Below, one piece after another: positions 15,206-22,035 of a stretch of DNA of 42,602 nt. The stretch lies in the IMG/VR virus record IMGVR_UViG_3300028388_001127, positions 1 to 42,602 of that record; one strand, 5' to 3'. Source of the stretch: a virus. The position numbers and the translations under genes are program-made. Under the pieces are notes generated by a model, which was given only the letters and a program-made list of their open reading frames with translations, was not told the DNA's origin and searched no databases. Positions within the stretch are counted from its first letter, which is position 1, and every line of letters begins with the position of its first letter.

Positions 15206-15258
15206 TTGATGGGCAGGACTAACAATAGATTAATTATTAATTTTTAAAAACTTAAAAG
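15206..15258 (+). promoter_or_regulatory. Leader of the capsid gene with GATGGGCA box
   Basis: The gap between scaffold and capsid holds TTGATGGGCAGGA, related to the boxes at 11242 and 22003, then an A/T-rich stretch ending TTTTTAAAAACTTAAAAG before ATG 15259. No -7 box is convincing, so this may be a processing or translation-enhancing site. Confidence 0.35.
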
Positions 15259-16308
15259 ATGAGTTTGATTAACACAAGAATGCAGAATTTACGTGCTAAA
15301 GCAAATCTTGACAAGTGGGAACTGCGCCCATCACGTTACGGAGCTTTGGACTTATTTATGCAACAGACAGAAGACCCTGCTGGTATCATTACGCAGGAGT
15401 TAAAGGACAAAGCAAATGCCTCAATAGGTAGTACATTGCAAGTTCCTGTTATTGATTTTGATGGTGGGATTACTATTGGTAACACCAGAACAGTAACAAT
15501 CGCAGATAGTGAGAATACAAGTAGATTGGTAACAATCGCATTTGCCACTTATTCGTGGGGTTTCACAACCGTTCCTGCTGCGTTTATGAACAATGAAGTT
15601 AGCATACAAGCTGATTTTGAGAGAAAGTTTAATAAGTACCTTTTTAAATTTGGAGAGGCATTGGATAGTGCAGGAATTGCTGCTATGGATGCAAAGAAAA
15701 CCCAAGTTTTAAATGATACTTTAGGGCTTTACACTTTTGCAAGTAATATGGCGACTGCTGATTATGCGCAAAGAGAGGAGATTATTGGGGATTTAAACCC
15801 ATTACAAGCAAGTAACGATTTTTATATGCCATTGCATATCGTTGGTAACACAGGAGTTGAGAGCCTTGTTAGAAAACTTGCCGAGAAAGGTTTGTATAAC
15901 AGCGAAAACAAGCAAATCCAATATGCTGATAAGACTTGGCATTGGAGTAACAGAGTTGCAAATGCAACAGACCGTTACGCAACAGGATTTGCAGTACCAC
16001 AAGGTACAGTTGGGATGTTATCACGTTTCGAGAGAGAGGCGTTGTTAAGAACCAGAGTAAGAACAGGACACGAGTGGGATATTGATACATTGCCAATGTT
16101 GAATATGCCAGTTGGTACTTACTACTATGAAAGTGTAGGAGACTTTAGTGGAATTGCAGGGGCAGCAACAGCAGACCTTACAAGAGCTAAAAAAGAGCAT
16201 TATGGATTTTCAGTTGATGTAGCGTTTTTAGTTGCAGAGAATAGTGATGCGGCTAATGAGCCAAGTGCTATTTTGAAATTCGACATTAAGACAGAGGGTG
16301 CAGTATAA
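15259..16308 (+). CDS. Major capsid protein
   Basis: 349 residues with the composition and pattern of an HK97-fold capsid: N-arm (MSLINTRMQNLRAKANLDKW), spine-helix region around RKFNKYLFKFGEALDSAG, P-domain strands, and TRVRTGHEWDIDTLPMLNMP before the A domain. Position after the scaffold and a strong terminator right behind it support this. It forms the icosahedral shell. Its codons are less GAG-biased and more varied than neighbours, as expected for a very highly expressed gene. Confidence 0.85.
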   Translation: MSLINTRMQNLRAKANLDKWELRPSRYGALDLFMQQTEDPAGIITQELKDKANASIGSTLQVPVIDFDGGITIGNTRTVTIADSENTSRLVTIAFATYSWGFTTVPAAFMNNEVSIQADFERKFNKYLFKFGEALDSAGIAAMDAKKTQVLNDTLGLYTFASNMATADYAQREEIIGDLNPLQASNDFYMPLHIVGNTGVESLVRKLAEKGLYNSENKQIQYADKTWHWSNRVANATDRYATGFAVPQGTVGMLSRFEREALLRTRVRTGHEWDIDTLPMLNMPVGTYYYESVGDFSGIAGAATADLTRAKKEHYGFSVDVAFLVAENSDAANEPSAILKFDIKTEGAV

Positions 16309-16338
16309 GTTGTGCTTTTGATTAATAGCAAACCAAAG

Positions 16339-16371
16339 AGGGTGCAGGGTTTTATCCTTGCATCCTTTTTT
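16339..16371 (+). terminator. Rho-independent terminator after the capsid gene
   Basis: AGGGTGCAGGG (16339-16349) pairs with TCCTTGCATCCT (16355-16366, two G-T pairs) around TTTTA, then six T's. It limits read-through from the abundant capsid message. Confidence 0.88.
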
Positions 16372-16385
16372 AAATTTTAGACGTT

Positions 16386-17669
16386 ATGTATAGAGCAAGT
16401 GCAATATTAGAAAGTTGGAGAGGATTGATTGGATGGAGACAGAATTACGACCCAAATGGAAAGCAGTTGGAGGATGAGATGGTTGAGAGTGCGAGTAATA
16501 TGTTTTACCAAGACGAACACCCAATGCTTACTCTCCAGAATTTAGAAAGCATAATGCCAGATTACTCATTAGTCAATTATCCTGCTTGGGAAATAGGAAC
16601 AAATTACAAGGCAGATGAGATTGTAAAGAATGGAGGAGTTAATTATAAAGCCAAGAGAGATAATGTTGGTTTAATTCCTGGCGACAATCTGGAGGATGAT
16701 TGGAAAGTATTTAACCCATTTAGTGAATGGTTAAAGCAAAAGACTGATGCAGGGATAATTGATACGATCATACAATTTCTCGAAAAGAAAGAATTAAACA
16801 AAACAGCCAAGACTATCATTGAGAGAAAGAGTTTATTTGATGGTATTGGTAAAATTGATGATACCATACCGAATAAAGATAGGAGAGCAGGATTTGAAAT
16901 TGTTGCGAGTAGGAGTATGGGTTTAACAGTCCGTTTGGATAGAATTGGATTACAGAGAACAACAGCAGGAGATGTTACAATACAATTACATCACAGCAGT
17001 AAAGAAACGCCCTTAAAAACGCTTATTTTAAGTTTCACAAAACCAAACTCAATACATTGGTTTGATTTGGGATGGGATTTACCATATATTTCAGATGATA
17101 CAGATGGAGGAGGAGCGTATTATGTTACCTACAAGCAAACAGGAACATCCGGCCTCGCTATCAAAAAGGAAAAGGAATGGAATGAGGCACCGTGTGAGGG
17201 ATGTGTAAGCAAAACAGAACTCAATACGTGGAAAGCATACAGCTCATTTGTAGAGTTCCACCCATTTACAGTACCAGAGATTGATGGAGATAACTTATGG
17301 GATATTGATGATAACAGATATGAGTATTCAAGCAACCAAGGTCTTAACTTCCAAATAAGCCTCTATTGTGATTATACAGACTTCTTTACAGAGCAAAGAG
17401 ATTTGTTTAAAAGTGTATTAAGAAAGAGAGTAGCGATAAACCTATTGAGAGAACTTGTATACAATCCAAATAGTCGTATCAATCAAAATGAAAGCACAGT
17501 AACAAGAGAGCAATTGTTGTATGAGATTGATGGAGATACGAGAGGACGAAAGACAGGAATTAATCACGATTATCTGCAATCAATGGAGGCAATTAGCTTA
17601 AACACAGAGGGGCTGAACAGATTATGCCTACCTTGCAAGAGTAATGGGGTGCGTTATAGGACAGTTTAA
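16386..17669 (+). CDS. Virion structural protein with carbohydrate-binding-like module
   Basis: 427 residues, soluble. Residues about 65-108 (YPAWEIGTNYKADEIV, VNYKAKRDNVGLIPGD, DDWKVF) fit the CBM5/12 chitin-binding-like pattern (G-x-Y-x-G-x-V, Y-x-A, N-x-G-x-x-P, W). The rest is mixed, with Cys pair EGCVSK and later LCLPCK. It lies between capsid and connector genes, so it may be a head fibre, decoration or neck protein able to touch sugars. Its own promoter is not evident; the start is 15 bases after the terminator. Confidence 0.6.
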   Translation: MYRASAILESWRGLIGWRQNYDPNGKQLEDEMVESASNMFYQDEHPMLTLQNLESIMPDYSLVNYPAWEIGTNYKADEIVKNGGVNYKAKRDNVGLIPGDNLEDDWKVFNPFSEWLKQKTDAGIIDTIIQFLEKKELNKTAKTIIERKSLFDGIGKIDDTIPNKDRRAGFEIVASRSMGLTVRLDRIGLQRTTAGDVTIQLHHSSKETPLKTLILSFTKPNSIHWFDLGWDLPYISDDTDGGGAYYVTYKQTGTSGLAIKKEKEWNEAPCEGCVSKTELNTWKAYSSFVEFHPFTVPEIDGDNLWDIDDNRYEYSSNQGLNFQISLYCDYTDFFTEQRDLFKSVLRKRVAINLLRELVYNPNSRINQNESTVTREQLLYEIDGDTRGRKTGINHDYLQSMEAISLNTEGLNRLCLPCKSNGVRYRTV

Positions 17670-17673
17670 AATG

Positions 17674-17705
17674 TTTGTCTCCACCGTGTGGAGAAGTGAG
17701 ACAAA
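17674..17705 (+). other. Compact hairpin with alternative pairings
   Basis: TTTGTCTC (17674-17681) pairs with GAGACAAA (17698-17705), and inside it CTCCAC-CGT-GTGGAG (17679-17693) forms a perfect competing stem. It has no T-tail, so it is a weak terminator at best; RNA stability or processing is likelier. Confidence 0.6.
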
Positions 17706-17746
17706 TGGCTTGAAAGTCAGTTATTTATGAATTGTTAAATTTTATC

Positions 17747-17754
17747 TATATTTG
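17747..17754 (+). promoter_or_regulatory. -7 box of a nearly leaderless promoter
   Basis: TATATTTG ends 4 bases before ATG 17759. A transcript starting at the usual distance would begin at or next to the start codon. Confidence 0.55.
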
Positions 17755-17758
17755 GAAT

Positions 17759-18172
17759 ATGAAAAACGTTTTTAGGGTTTTTATAGGATTGTTAATGATT
17801 AGCAGTTTTACAGGGTACGGAGCTACAACCGACTTGAACCAAGAGCAAACAACTTTCATTGATGCCGATTTTGATGTAGGCGATATGATTGTAAATGTAG
17901 TAACAGAAACTCCAGAGGTGCAAAGTTTTGATTTTGTTGAGGTCAATAGAGATATTGATTTTTACCCAGAGTTTTCAAACAAAACAGATTTAATCGTTAT
18001 CCTCCAGAAAGAGAGAGATTGGTTAAATACTGAAAAGGTTAAAGAGCCAAGCATTGAGAAACAGTTTAGATTTGCAAGGGATGGATTAACCGAAAAGAAT
18101 AGTTTGGGTTTAAGTTACTACCATACAGCATTTGTCAATCGTTGCCCAAGGGATGGGATTAGGCAGAGTTAA
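17759..18172 (+). CDS. Secreted or periplasmic protein of unknown function
   Basis: 137 residues from ATG 17759 (the upstream TTG 17732 would add only promoter-derived codons). Residues 1-22 are a signal peptide (MKNVFRVFIGLLMISSFTGYGA), with cleavage likely after GYGA. The mature part is acidic, without membrane spans (DADFDVGDMIVNVV; KERDWLNTEKVKEPSIEKQF). A secreted protein inside the head-tail block is unusual; it may modify the host envelope or protect against superinfection. It has its own promoter and terminator, like an independent cassette. Confidence 0.7.
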   Translation: MKNVFRVFIGLLMISSFTGYGATTDLNQEQTTFIDADFDVGDMIVNVVTETPEVQSFDFVEVNRDIDFYPEFSNKTDLIVILQKERDWLNTEKVKEPSIEKQFRFARDGLTEKNSLGLSYYHTAFVNRCPRDGIRQS

Positions 18173-18195
18173 GATTTAAAGATTAAAAGTTTAGG

Positions 18196-18223
18196 AAAGC
18201 ACTCAATTACGAGTGCTTTTTTT
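18196..18223 (+). terminator. Rho-independent terminator
   Basis: AAAGCACTC-AATTAC-GAGTGCTTT with a 9-bp perfect stem and a T-run to 18223. It closes the cassette of the secreted protein. Confidence 0.92.
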
Positions 18224-18230
18224 ATTTCTG

Positions 18231-18242
18231 TATATTTGTTGA
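18231..18242 (+). promoter_or_regulatory. Leaderless promoter of the connector operon
   Basis: TATATTTG (18231-18238), then TTGA and ATG 18243. The box-to-ATG arrangement equals that at 5635-5649. The promoter lies just behind a terminator, so a new transcription unit starts here. Confidence 0.65.
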
Positions 18243-18698
18243 ATGGTTAAAGGTCTGGATGCAATACAGAGTAAATTGGATGCTTTAAAGGAGTTCCACC
18301 AAAACGCACCAAAGTATGCGATTGATGCAGTTATGGAGGAGAAAGCGGTTGTATTAGATATGAACTTTGAGGAGCAGTTGTATCTGGAGGGTGTGAATAG
18401 AAACAATGTGCCGATTATGGATTACAAACCATACTCTCCTGCAACAGAGTTTATCAAACAACAAAAAAGACAACCGTATGACCGTGTTACTTTGAGAGAT
18501 GAGGGCGATTTTCACAGCGATGGAGATATTGAGAGGATTGATGATGTTACAGCCGAGATAGTCAGTACCGACCAAAAAAGCGAATGGTTACAGGATAAGT
18601 ATGGAAAGGAGATATTGGGATTGAAACCAGATAATATGACCGAGTTAAAAGAGAATTATGTTAAACCATATTTACATAAAAAGTTAGAGGAGATATGA
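18243..18698 (+). CDS. Head-tail connector or tail-completion protein (putative)
   Basis: 151 residues. It starts with a helix (IQSKLDALKEFHQNAPKYAIDAV) and contains YKPYSPATEFIKQQKR and later TLRDEGDFH, a pattern I recall from Bacteroidetes prophage proteins beside tail genes (HK97 gp10-like in position). Soluble. Its end overlaps the next ATG (ATGA). It probably acts in head closure or tail joining; sequence alone does not decide. Confidence 0.6.
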   Translation: MVKGLDAIQSKLDALKEFHQNAPKYAIDAVMEEKAVVLDMNFEEQLYLEGVNRNNVPIMDYKPYSPATEFIKQQKRQPYDRVTLRDEGDFHSDGDIERIDDVTAEIVSTDQKSEWLQDKYGKEILGLKPDNMTELKENYVKPYLHKKLEEI

Positions 18699-19273
18699 AA
18701 ACAGCACCAACGATAATCAACCCAACAAATCCTGCAATAGTGGATAAGGTTTTGATTGATTTTAATACCAAGATGCTTAATAGAATTGATTGGCTGAATG
18801 GAGCGTATGGAAAGGCGCAAGTATTGAGCAGAAAGGATGATAAAAAGAAAGTCATTAAATATCCTGCAATCTACACAGGAACAGGGAAAGAGTATGCGAG
18901 TATGTTACCGAATGAGAGTTATGGCAATTTTTCTTTCTGGGATATGCAAGAGGCTTATGATATTGATTGGATTGATAACCAGATGCAAGTGATTGAGGCA
19001 AAGTTTGGATTGGTTGTTTGGTTGAATGTTAATAAGGTTCTGGAGGCTGACCAAAAGAGAAGTTTGGAAAGCATTAAGGAGGAGATGATGGATGTATTTG
19101 TTAAGACCAGAGTACTCAATGCGAGAATAAGATTAACAGGAATAACGGAGAAAAATGAGGAGGTTTACAAAGGTTATTCTATAAAGGAACACGACCAACA
19201 ATATTTGATGCACCCATTTGCAGCGATGAGGTTTAATGGAGAGATGAGAATTGAGAAATTATGTAACAGTTAA
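18695..19273 (+). CDS. Tail terminator-like or neck protein
   Basis: 192 residues, alpha/beta (YPAIYTGTGKEYASMLPNES; AKFGLVVWLNVNKVLEADQK), without signal or membrane segment. Its place after the connector and before the tail genes fits a tail-terminator or stopper. It overlaps the previous gene by 4 bases. No diagnostic motif, so the assignment is positional. Confidence 0.55.
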   Translation: MKTAPTIINPTNPAIVDKVLIDFNTKMLNRIDWLNGAYGKAQVLSRKDDKKKVIKYPAIYTGTGKEYASMLPNESYGNFSFWDMQEAYDIDWIDNQMQVIEAKFGLVVWLNVNKVLEADQKRSLESIKEEMMDVFVKTRVLNARIRLTGITEKNEEVYKGYSIKEHDQQYLMHPFAAMRFNGEMRIEKLCNS

Positions 19274-19276
19274 GAG

Positions 19277-19537
19277 ATGGAGGAGTTATTTTATGCAACA
19301 ATCGTTTATAGTGGATTAGGGAGCAGTATTTTTTTAATCTTAACGAAATATAGAGTTATCCAATATCTTCAAGCTAATGGCAGATTTGGAATAAATAAGG
19401 TGGCGAATTGCCACTTTTGTTGTTGTTTCTGGATATGTTTTGCCATATCAATAATTGGAGTTATATTGGGAGGAGGTTGGATTACCTTATTAGCTTCATT
19501 ATCTGGAGCATCAATTACGAGAGCAATAATTAATTAG
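19277..19537 (+). CDS. Small membrane protein with Cys cluster
   Basis: 86 residues. Two hydrophobic regions (about 5-23 and 48-75) flank a Cys-rich segment (NCHFCCCFWICF). Similar small membrane proteins with a Cys-His-x-Cys-x3-Phe-Trp pattern sit in many phage tail clusters; function is unknown. Three bases separate it from the gene before. It could alter the host membrane or assist assembly. Confidence 0.6.
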   Translation: MEELFYATIVYSGLGSSIFLILTKYRVIQYLQANGRFGINKVANCHFCCCFWICFAISIIGVILGGGWITLLASLSGASITRAIIN

Positions 19538-19544
19538 GATATAA

Positions 19545-19739
19545 ATGGCAAAGCAAAAAAGGATTGAAATTATATTAACACCCAGAGATGTAGATGTTAA
19601 ACCAACATTTGATTTGAATGCTTATGGTATGGAGAAATACGAAGTTTTGGGATTGTTAGAGTTAGCGAGTTTCCACGTTAAGCAAGTGAGTTTGCAAGAG
19701 ACAAAAGATTTACAAATTAAAGACCGAGAGAATGATTGA
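19545..19739 (+). CDS. Small hypothetical protein
   Basis: 64 residues, soluble, beta then helix (MAKQKRIEIILTPRDVDVKP; YEVLGLLELASFHVKQVSL). The middle resembles small conserved proteins beside phage tail genes, but I do not recognise it. It overlaps the ParB-like gene by 8 bases, so it is probably part of that cassette. Confidence 0.55.
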   Translation: MAKQKRIEIILTPRDVDVKPTFDLNAYGMEKYEVLGLLELASFHVKQVSLQETKDLQIKDREND

Positions 19740-20169
19740 ATTAAAAAAGATTTTACCAAATCCAGATAACCCACGAGTTATAAAGGATGAGAATTTTGAG
19801 AAGTTATGCAAGAGCATAAAAGAGTTTCCAAAGATGATGGCATTGCGACCAATAATTGTGAGAGAGGATTGGGTTGTATTAGGAGGGAATATGAGGAGAA
19901 AAGCATTGGAGCATCTGGGATATGAAAAAATACCAAAGGATTGGGTTAAGTTCGCAAAGGATTTCACAGAGGAGGAGCAAAAGAGATTTTTGATTACTGA
20001 CAATGTAGGATTTGGCGAATGGGATGAGATAAAGCAGAGGTTGAAATTAAAGATTGTGAGGAGAGGTGGTTATAAAAAAGGCTCTCCATTTGATGCGAGT
20101 AGTATTGAGAGAGTAATTAAGTGGAACGATTTTAAAGAGAGATACGATGCTGATAGCGATACCGAGTAA
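19732..20169 (+). CDS. ParB/sulfiredoxin-like domain protein
   Basis: 145 residues. Residues 5-60 follow the ParB N-terminal pattern (LPNPDNPRVIKDENFEKLCKSI, LRPIIVRE, VVLGGNMRRKALEHLG with the Gly-Gly-Asn-x-Arg box), then an ITDNVGFGEWDE box (about 88-99). Such phage proteins occur beside DNA-modifying or methylating enzymes rather than in partition. There is no C-terminal DNA-binding domain of true ParB. It overlaps the glycosyltransferase gene by 23 bases, so the two are likely functional partners. Confidence 0.8.
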   Translation: MIELKKILPNPDNPRVIKDENFEKLCKSIKEFPKMMALRPIIVREDWVVLGGNMRRKALEHLGYEKIPKDWVKFAKDFTEEEQKRFLITDNVGFGEWDEIKQRLKLKIVRRGGYKKGSPFDASSIERVIKWNDFKERYDADSDTE

Positions 20170-20866
20170 GAATAGAGCAGGGAATACAACCACAAATAAA
20201 ATCCTGCCAAACATTGGCACTTTCTTTGTGCCAGAGAGCGAGATACACCAATACAGGAGTTACATTAAGAATGTTATTGCGGTGCCAAATGATGTGAGAG
20301 GTATTACAGCAACGAGAAATTGGATATTACAAAACTCAAAGGATAAGTACGTTGTATTTCTGGATGATGATGTTAAGTATGCAGGTTATACCAAGATGGC
20401 CAGATACAAAGCATTAAAGATTGAGATTAAGGATGAGGTTTTTTGGTGGAATGAGTTTTATAAGTTCTTTGATATGTGCAAGGCGTTGGATTACAAGATT
20501 TGGGGATTAAAAACAGAGAGTGCGCCAAGGTCTGTTTATCCATATAAACCTTTCAATTTCAAATCATACGTTACAGCTTCGTGTATGGGGATGATTAATG
20601 ATGGAGAGTATATGTTTGATGAGCAGTATAAGGTTAAGGAGGATTACGAGATTTGTTTGAGGCATATAAGAGATAAGGGAGGTATATTAGCAGTAAGATA
20701 TTTGCATTGGGAAAACGAGCATTGGATTACTGATGGAGGATGTAAGGATTACCGAACTGTAAGAATGGAGAAAGATGCGATTAAATTGTTGGCAAGGAAT
20801 TACCCAGGTATGATACGAAAAGCAACGAGTAATGCAAACAAGTTTACTATTGAATTAAATTTATGA
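20147..20866 (+). CDS. Glycosyltransferase, TAGT-like (GT-A fold)
   Basis: 239 residues. IPSKNRAGNTTT near the start, VPESEIHQYRSYI, VRGITATRNWIL and the metal-binding FLDDDVKY (about 76-83) match the TET-associated glycosyltransferase (TAGT) family of phages, which adds sugars to modified DNA bases. A second acidic cluster (FDEQYKVKEDYEICLRHI) is typical of GT-A enzymes. No TET/JBP dioxygenase or base-making enzyme is in this window, so the acceptor could be DNA, a virion protein or something else. It overlaps the ParB-like gene. Confidence 0.78.
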   Translation: MLIAIPSKNRAGNTTTNKILPNIGTFFVPESEIHQYRSYIKNVIAVPNDVRGITATRNWILQNSKDKYVVFLDDDVKYAGYTKMARYKALKIEIKDEVFWWNEFYKFFDMCKALDYKIWGLKTESAPRSVYPYKPFNFKSYVTASCMGMINDGEYMFDEQYKVKEDYEICLRHIRDKGGILAVRYLHWENEHWITDGGCKDYRTVRMEKDAIKLLARNYPGMIRKATSNANKFTIELNL

Positions 20867-21210
20867 TTAAGAGTAAGAAATTTAAAGTGCCGATTTACAA
20901 TGTTAGCTTTACAGTTGTGATTTTTGAGAGGGATGAGGAGTTGCAAAATAAATTTAAGAAAGTAGAGTTTGAGCCAAATATTAGTGAGTTTGATGGAGGA
21001 GTGTTTGAGTGGAAAAATCATTTTTATCTTTGTTTAAGAAAACAATTTGATAAAGTACAATATCCTACTAATGGAATAATTGCACACGAGGCAAAGCACT
21101 TGGTTAATAATATTTTTATTTATATAAGCCATAAGTTGGATGAGTATAATGATGAGCCAGAATGTTATTTATTGGGTTGGATAGTAGATAAAATACATAC
21201 AGTATTATGA
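20863..21210 (+). CDS. Small HEAKH-motif protein (zincin-like?)
   Basis: 115 residues. GIIAHEAKHLVNNIF (about 72-86) has the His-Glu-x-x-His zinc motif and NDEPECYLLGWIVDKI follows, with Glu residues that could be a third ligand. I recall such proteins as conserved but unnamed in Bacteroidetes prophages. If active it would be a small metallopeptidase; it is far shorter than usual ones. It overlaps the genes on both sides by 4 bases. Confidence 0.6.
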   Translation: MIKSKKFKVPIYNVSFTVVIFERDEELQNKFKKVEFEPNISEFDGGVFEWKNHFYLCLRKQFDKVQYPTNGIIAHEAKHLVNNIFIYISHKLDEYNDEPECYLLGWIVDKIHTVL

Positions 21211-21629
21211 AAACAGAACGAATAGGAAAGCATACCATTGAGAGATATGATAGTATTGATGAGATGCCAACAGAGAGATTTTTTACTTACAATCGGATGT
21301 TGTTGTTAGATAGTGGTATTGGAGGAGATATGGAGGCTATTGATGGTCATATTACAAAGATAATGGGTTATGTTACCAGAGATAAAAAAGAGGAGGCTAC
21401 GCAGGAGTTAATGAATATGAGGAGCAGTTTTTATTTCGTCATTGAGAATATGAACCCAAAGCATTTGAGTTTTGCAGCGTTGGTGCATCGGATTGATGGA
21501 AAGTTAATGACTGATTTTAGCGATGAAAATTTGAGAAATTTAGTAAAGCAGTTCAGTCAATGGGGAGCGAACAGAGGATTTTATGAGAGAGCTATTGAGG
21601 CAGTAAAAAAAAAATTCAAAACGAATTAG
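21207..21629 (+). CDS. Tail assembly chaperone, short form (gpG-like)
   Basis: 140 residues, helical (ITKIMGYVTRDKKEEATQEL; LRNLVKQFSQWGANRGFYERAIE), located two genes before the tape measure as usual for tail chaperones. The gene ends with a run of ten A's and a stop 13 bases later, while the -1 frame stays open for 119 more codons. Zero-frame reading gives this short product; slippage gives the long one. The two forms together fold and load the tape measure protein. Confidence 0.8.
   Translation: MKTERIGKHTIERYDSIDEMPTERFFTYNRMLLLDSGIGGDMEAIDGHITKIMGYVTRDKKEEATQELMNMRSSFYFVIENMNPKHLSFAALVHRIDGKLMTDFSDENLRNLVKQFSQWGANRGFYERAIEAVKKKFKTN
21605..21614 (+). other. Slippery A10 run for -1 frameshift
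   Basis: Ten consecutive A's at codons GTA AAA AAA AAA of the short chaperone. A -1 slip moves from Lys136 to ATT (21614-21616), avoiding the TAG at 21627. Every A-AAA-AAA window is slippery. Transcriptional slippage is an alternative mechanism on such a run. Confidence 0.8.
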
Positions 21630-21973
21630 AGCTTTATTTTCCAGATATTTTTGATAGTGCGGAAAGTAAGCAGATATTTGGAGAGATTAAGAGGATGGCA
21701 ATGTTGATGTTGAAAGAAGTTGCCAGAGGAGAGGATAATACGGAGGAGATTAGGGAGATTGATGATTATTTGTTTGGATTTGCGAAACCAAAGGAATATA
21801 CAGGAAAGAAAGGAGCGGAGGTTGTTTACGTTAAGAAATATGAGGAGATGAGTTTGATACTTACAAAGTATGCTCAAAAGGATGCAAAACGTATGACTGT
21901 ATTGGAGTATTACCAAGCATATCAGTTGTTAAAAAAGGAGAATAAACCGAAACCTCGAAACCGTAAAAAATAA
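21614..21973 (+). CDS. C-terminal extension of the tail chaperone (gpGT-like, made by -1 frameshift)
   Basis: Open in the -1 frame from 21614: IQNELELYFPDIFDSAESKQ..., then MAMLMLKEVARGEDN and the Lys-rich end KPKPRNRKK. The codons between 21614 and the first ATG (21695) are clearly coding-like and have no start of their own, which argues that this is read as a fusion (about 255 residues from 21207). It resembles the T part of lambda gpGT by position and role; sequence similarity is not claimed. The basic tail may contact the tape measure. Confidence 0.78.
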   Translation: MQNELELYFPDIFDSAESKQIFGEIKRMAMLMLKEVARGEDNTEEIREIDDYLFGFAKPKEYTGKKGAEVVYVKKYEEMSLILTKYAQKDAKRMTVLEYYQAYQLLKKENKPKPRNRKK

Positions 21974-21978
21974 ATAAC

Positions 21979-22035
21979 TAAATTTGTATTTTAACAAGTA
22001 GCTGATGGGCAGGCTCACGATAATCAATTTCAGAG
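21979..22035 (+). promoter_or_regulatory. Promoter and leader of the tape measure gene
   Basis: TAAATTTG (21979-21986) is a -7 box; no clear -33. The leader contains AGCTGATGGGCAGGCTCA, related to the leader at 11238, with a short AGC/GCT stem around GATGGGCA. ATG 22036 follows an A/G-rich stretch. Confidence 0.55.
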
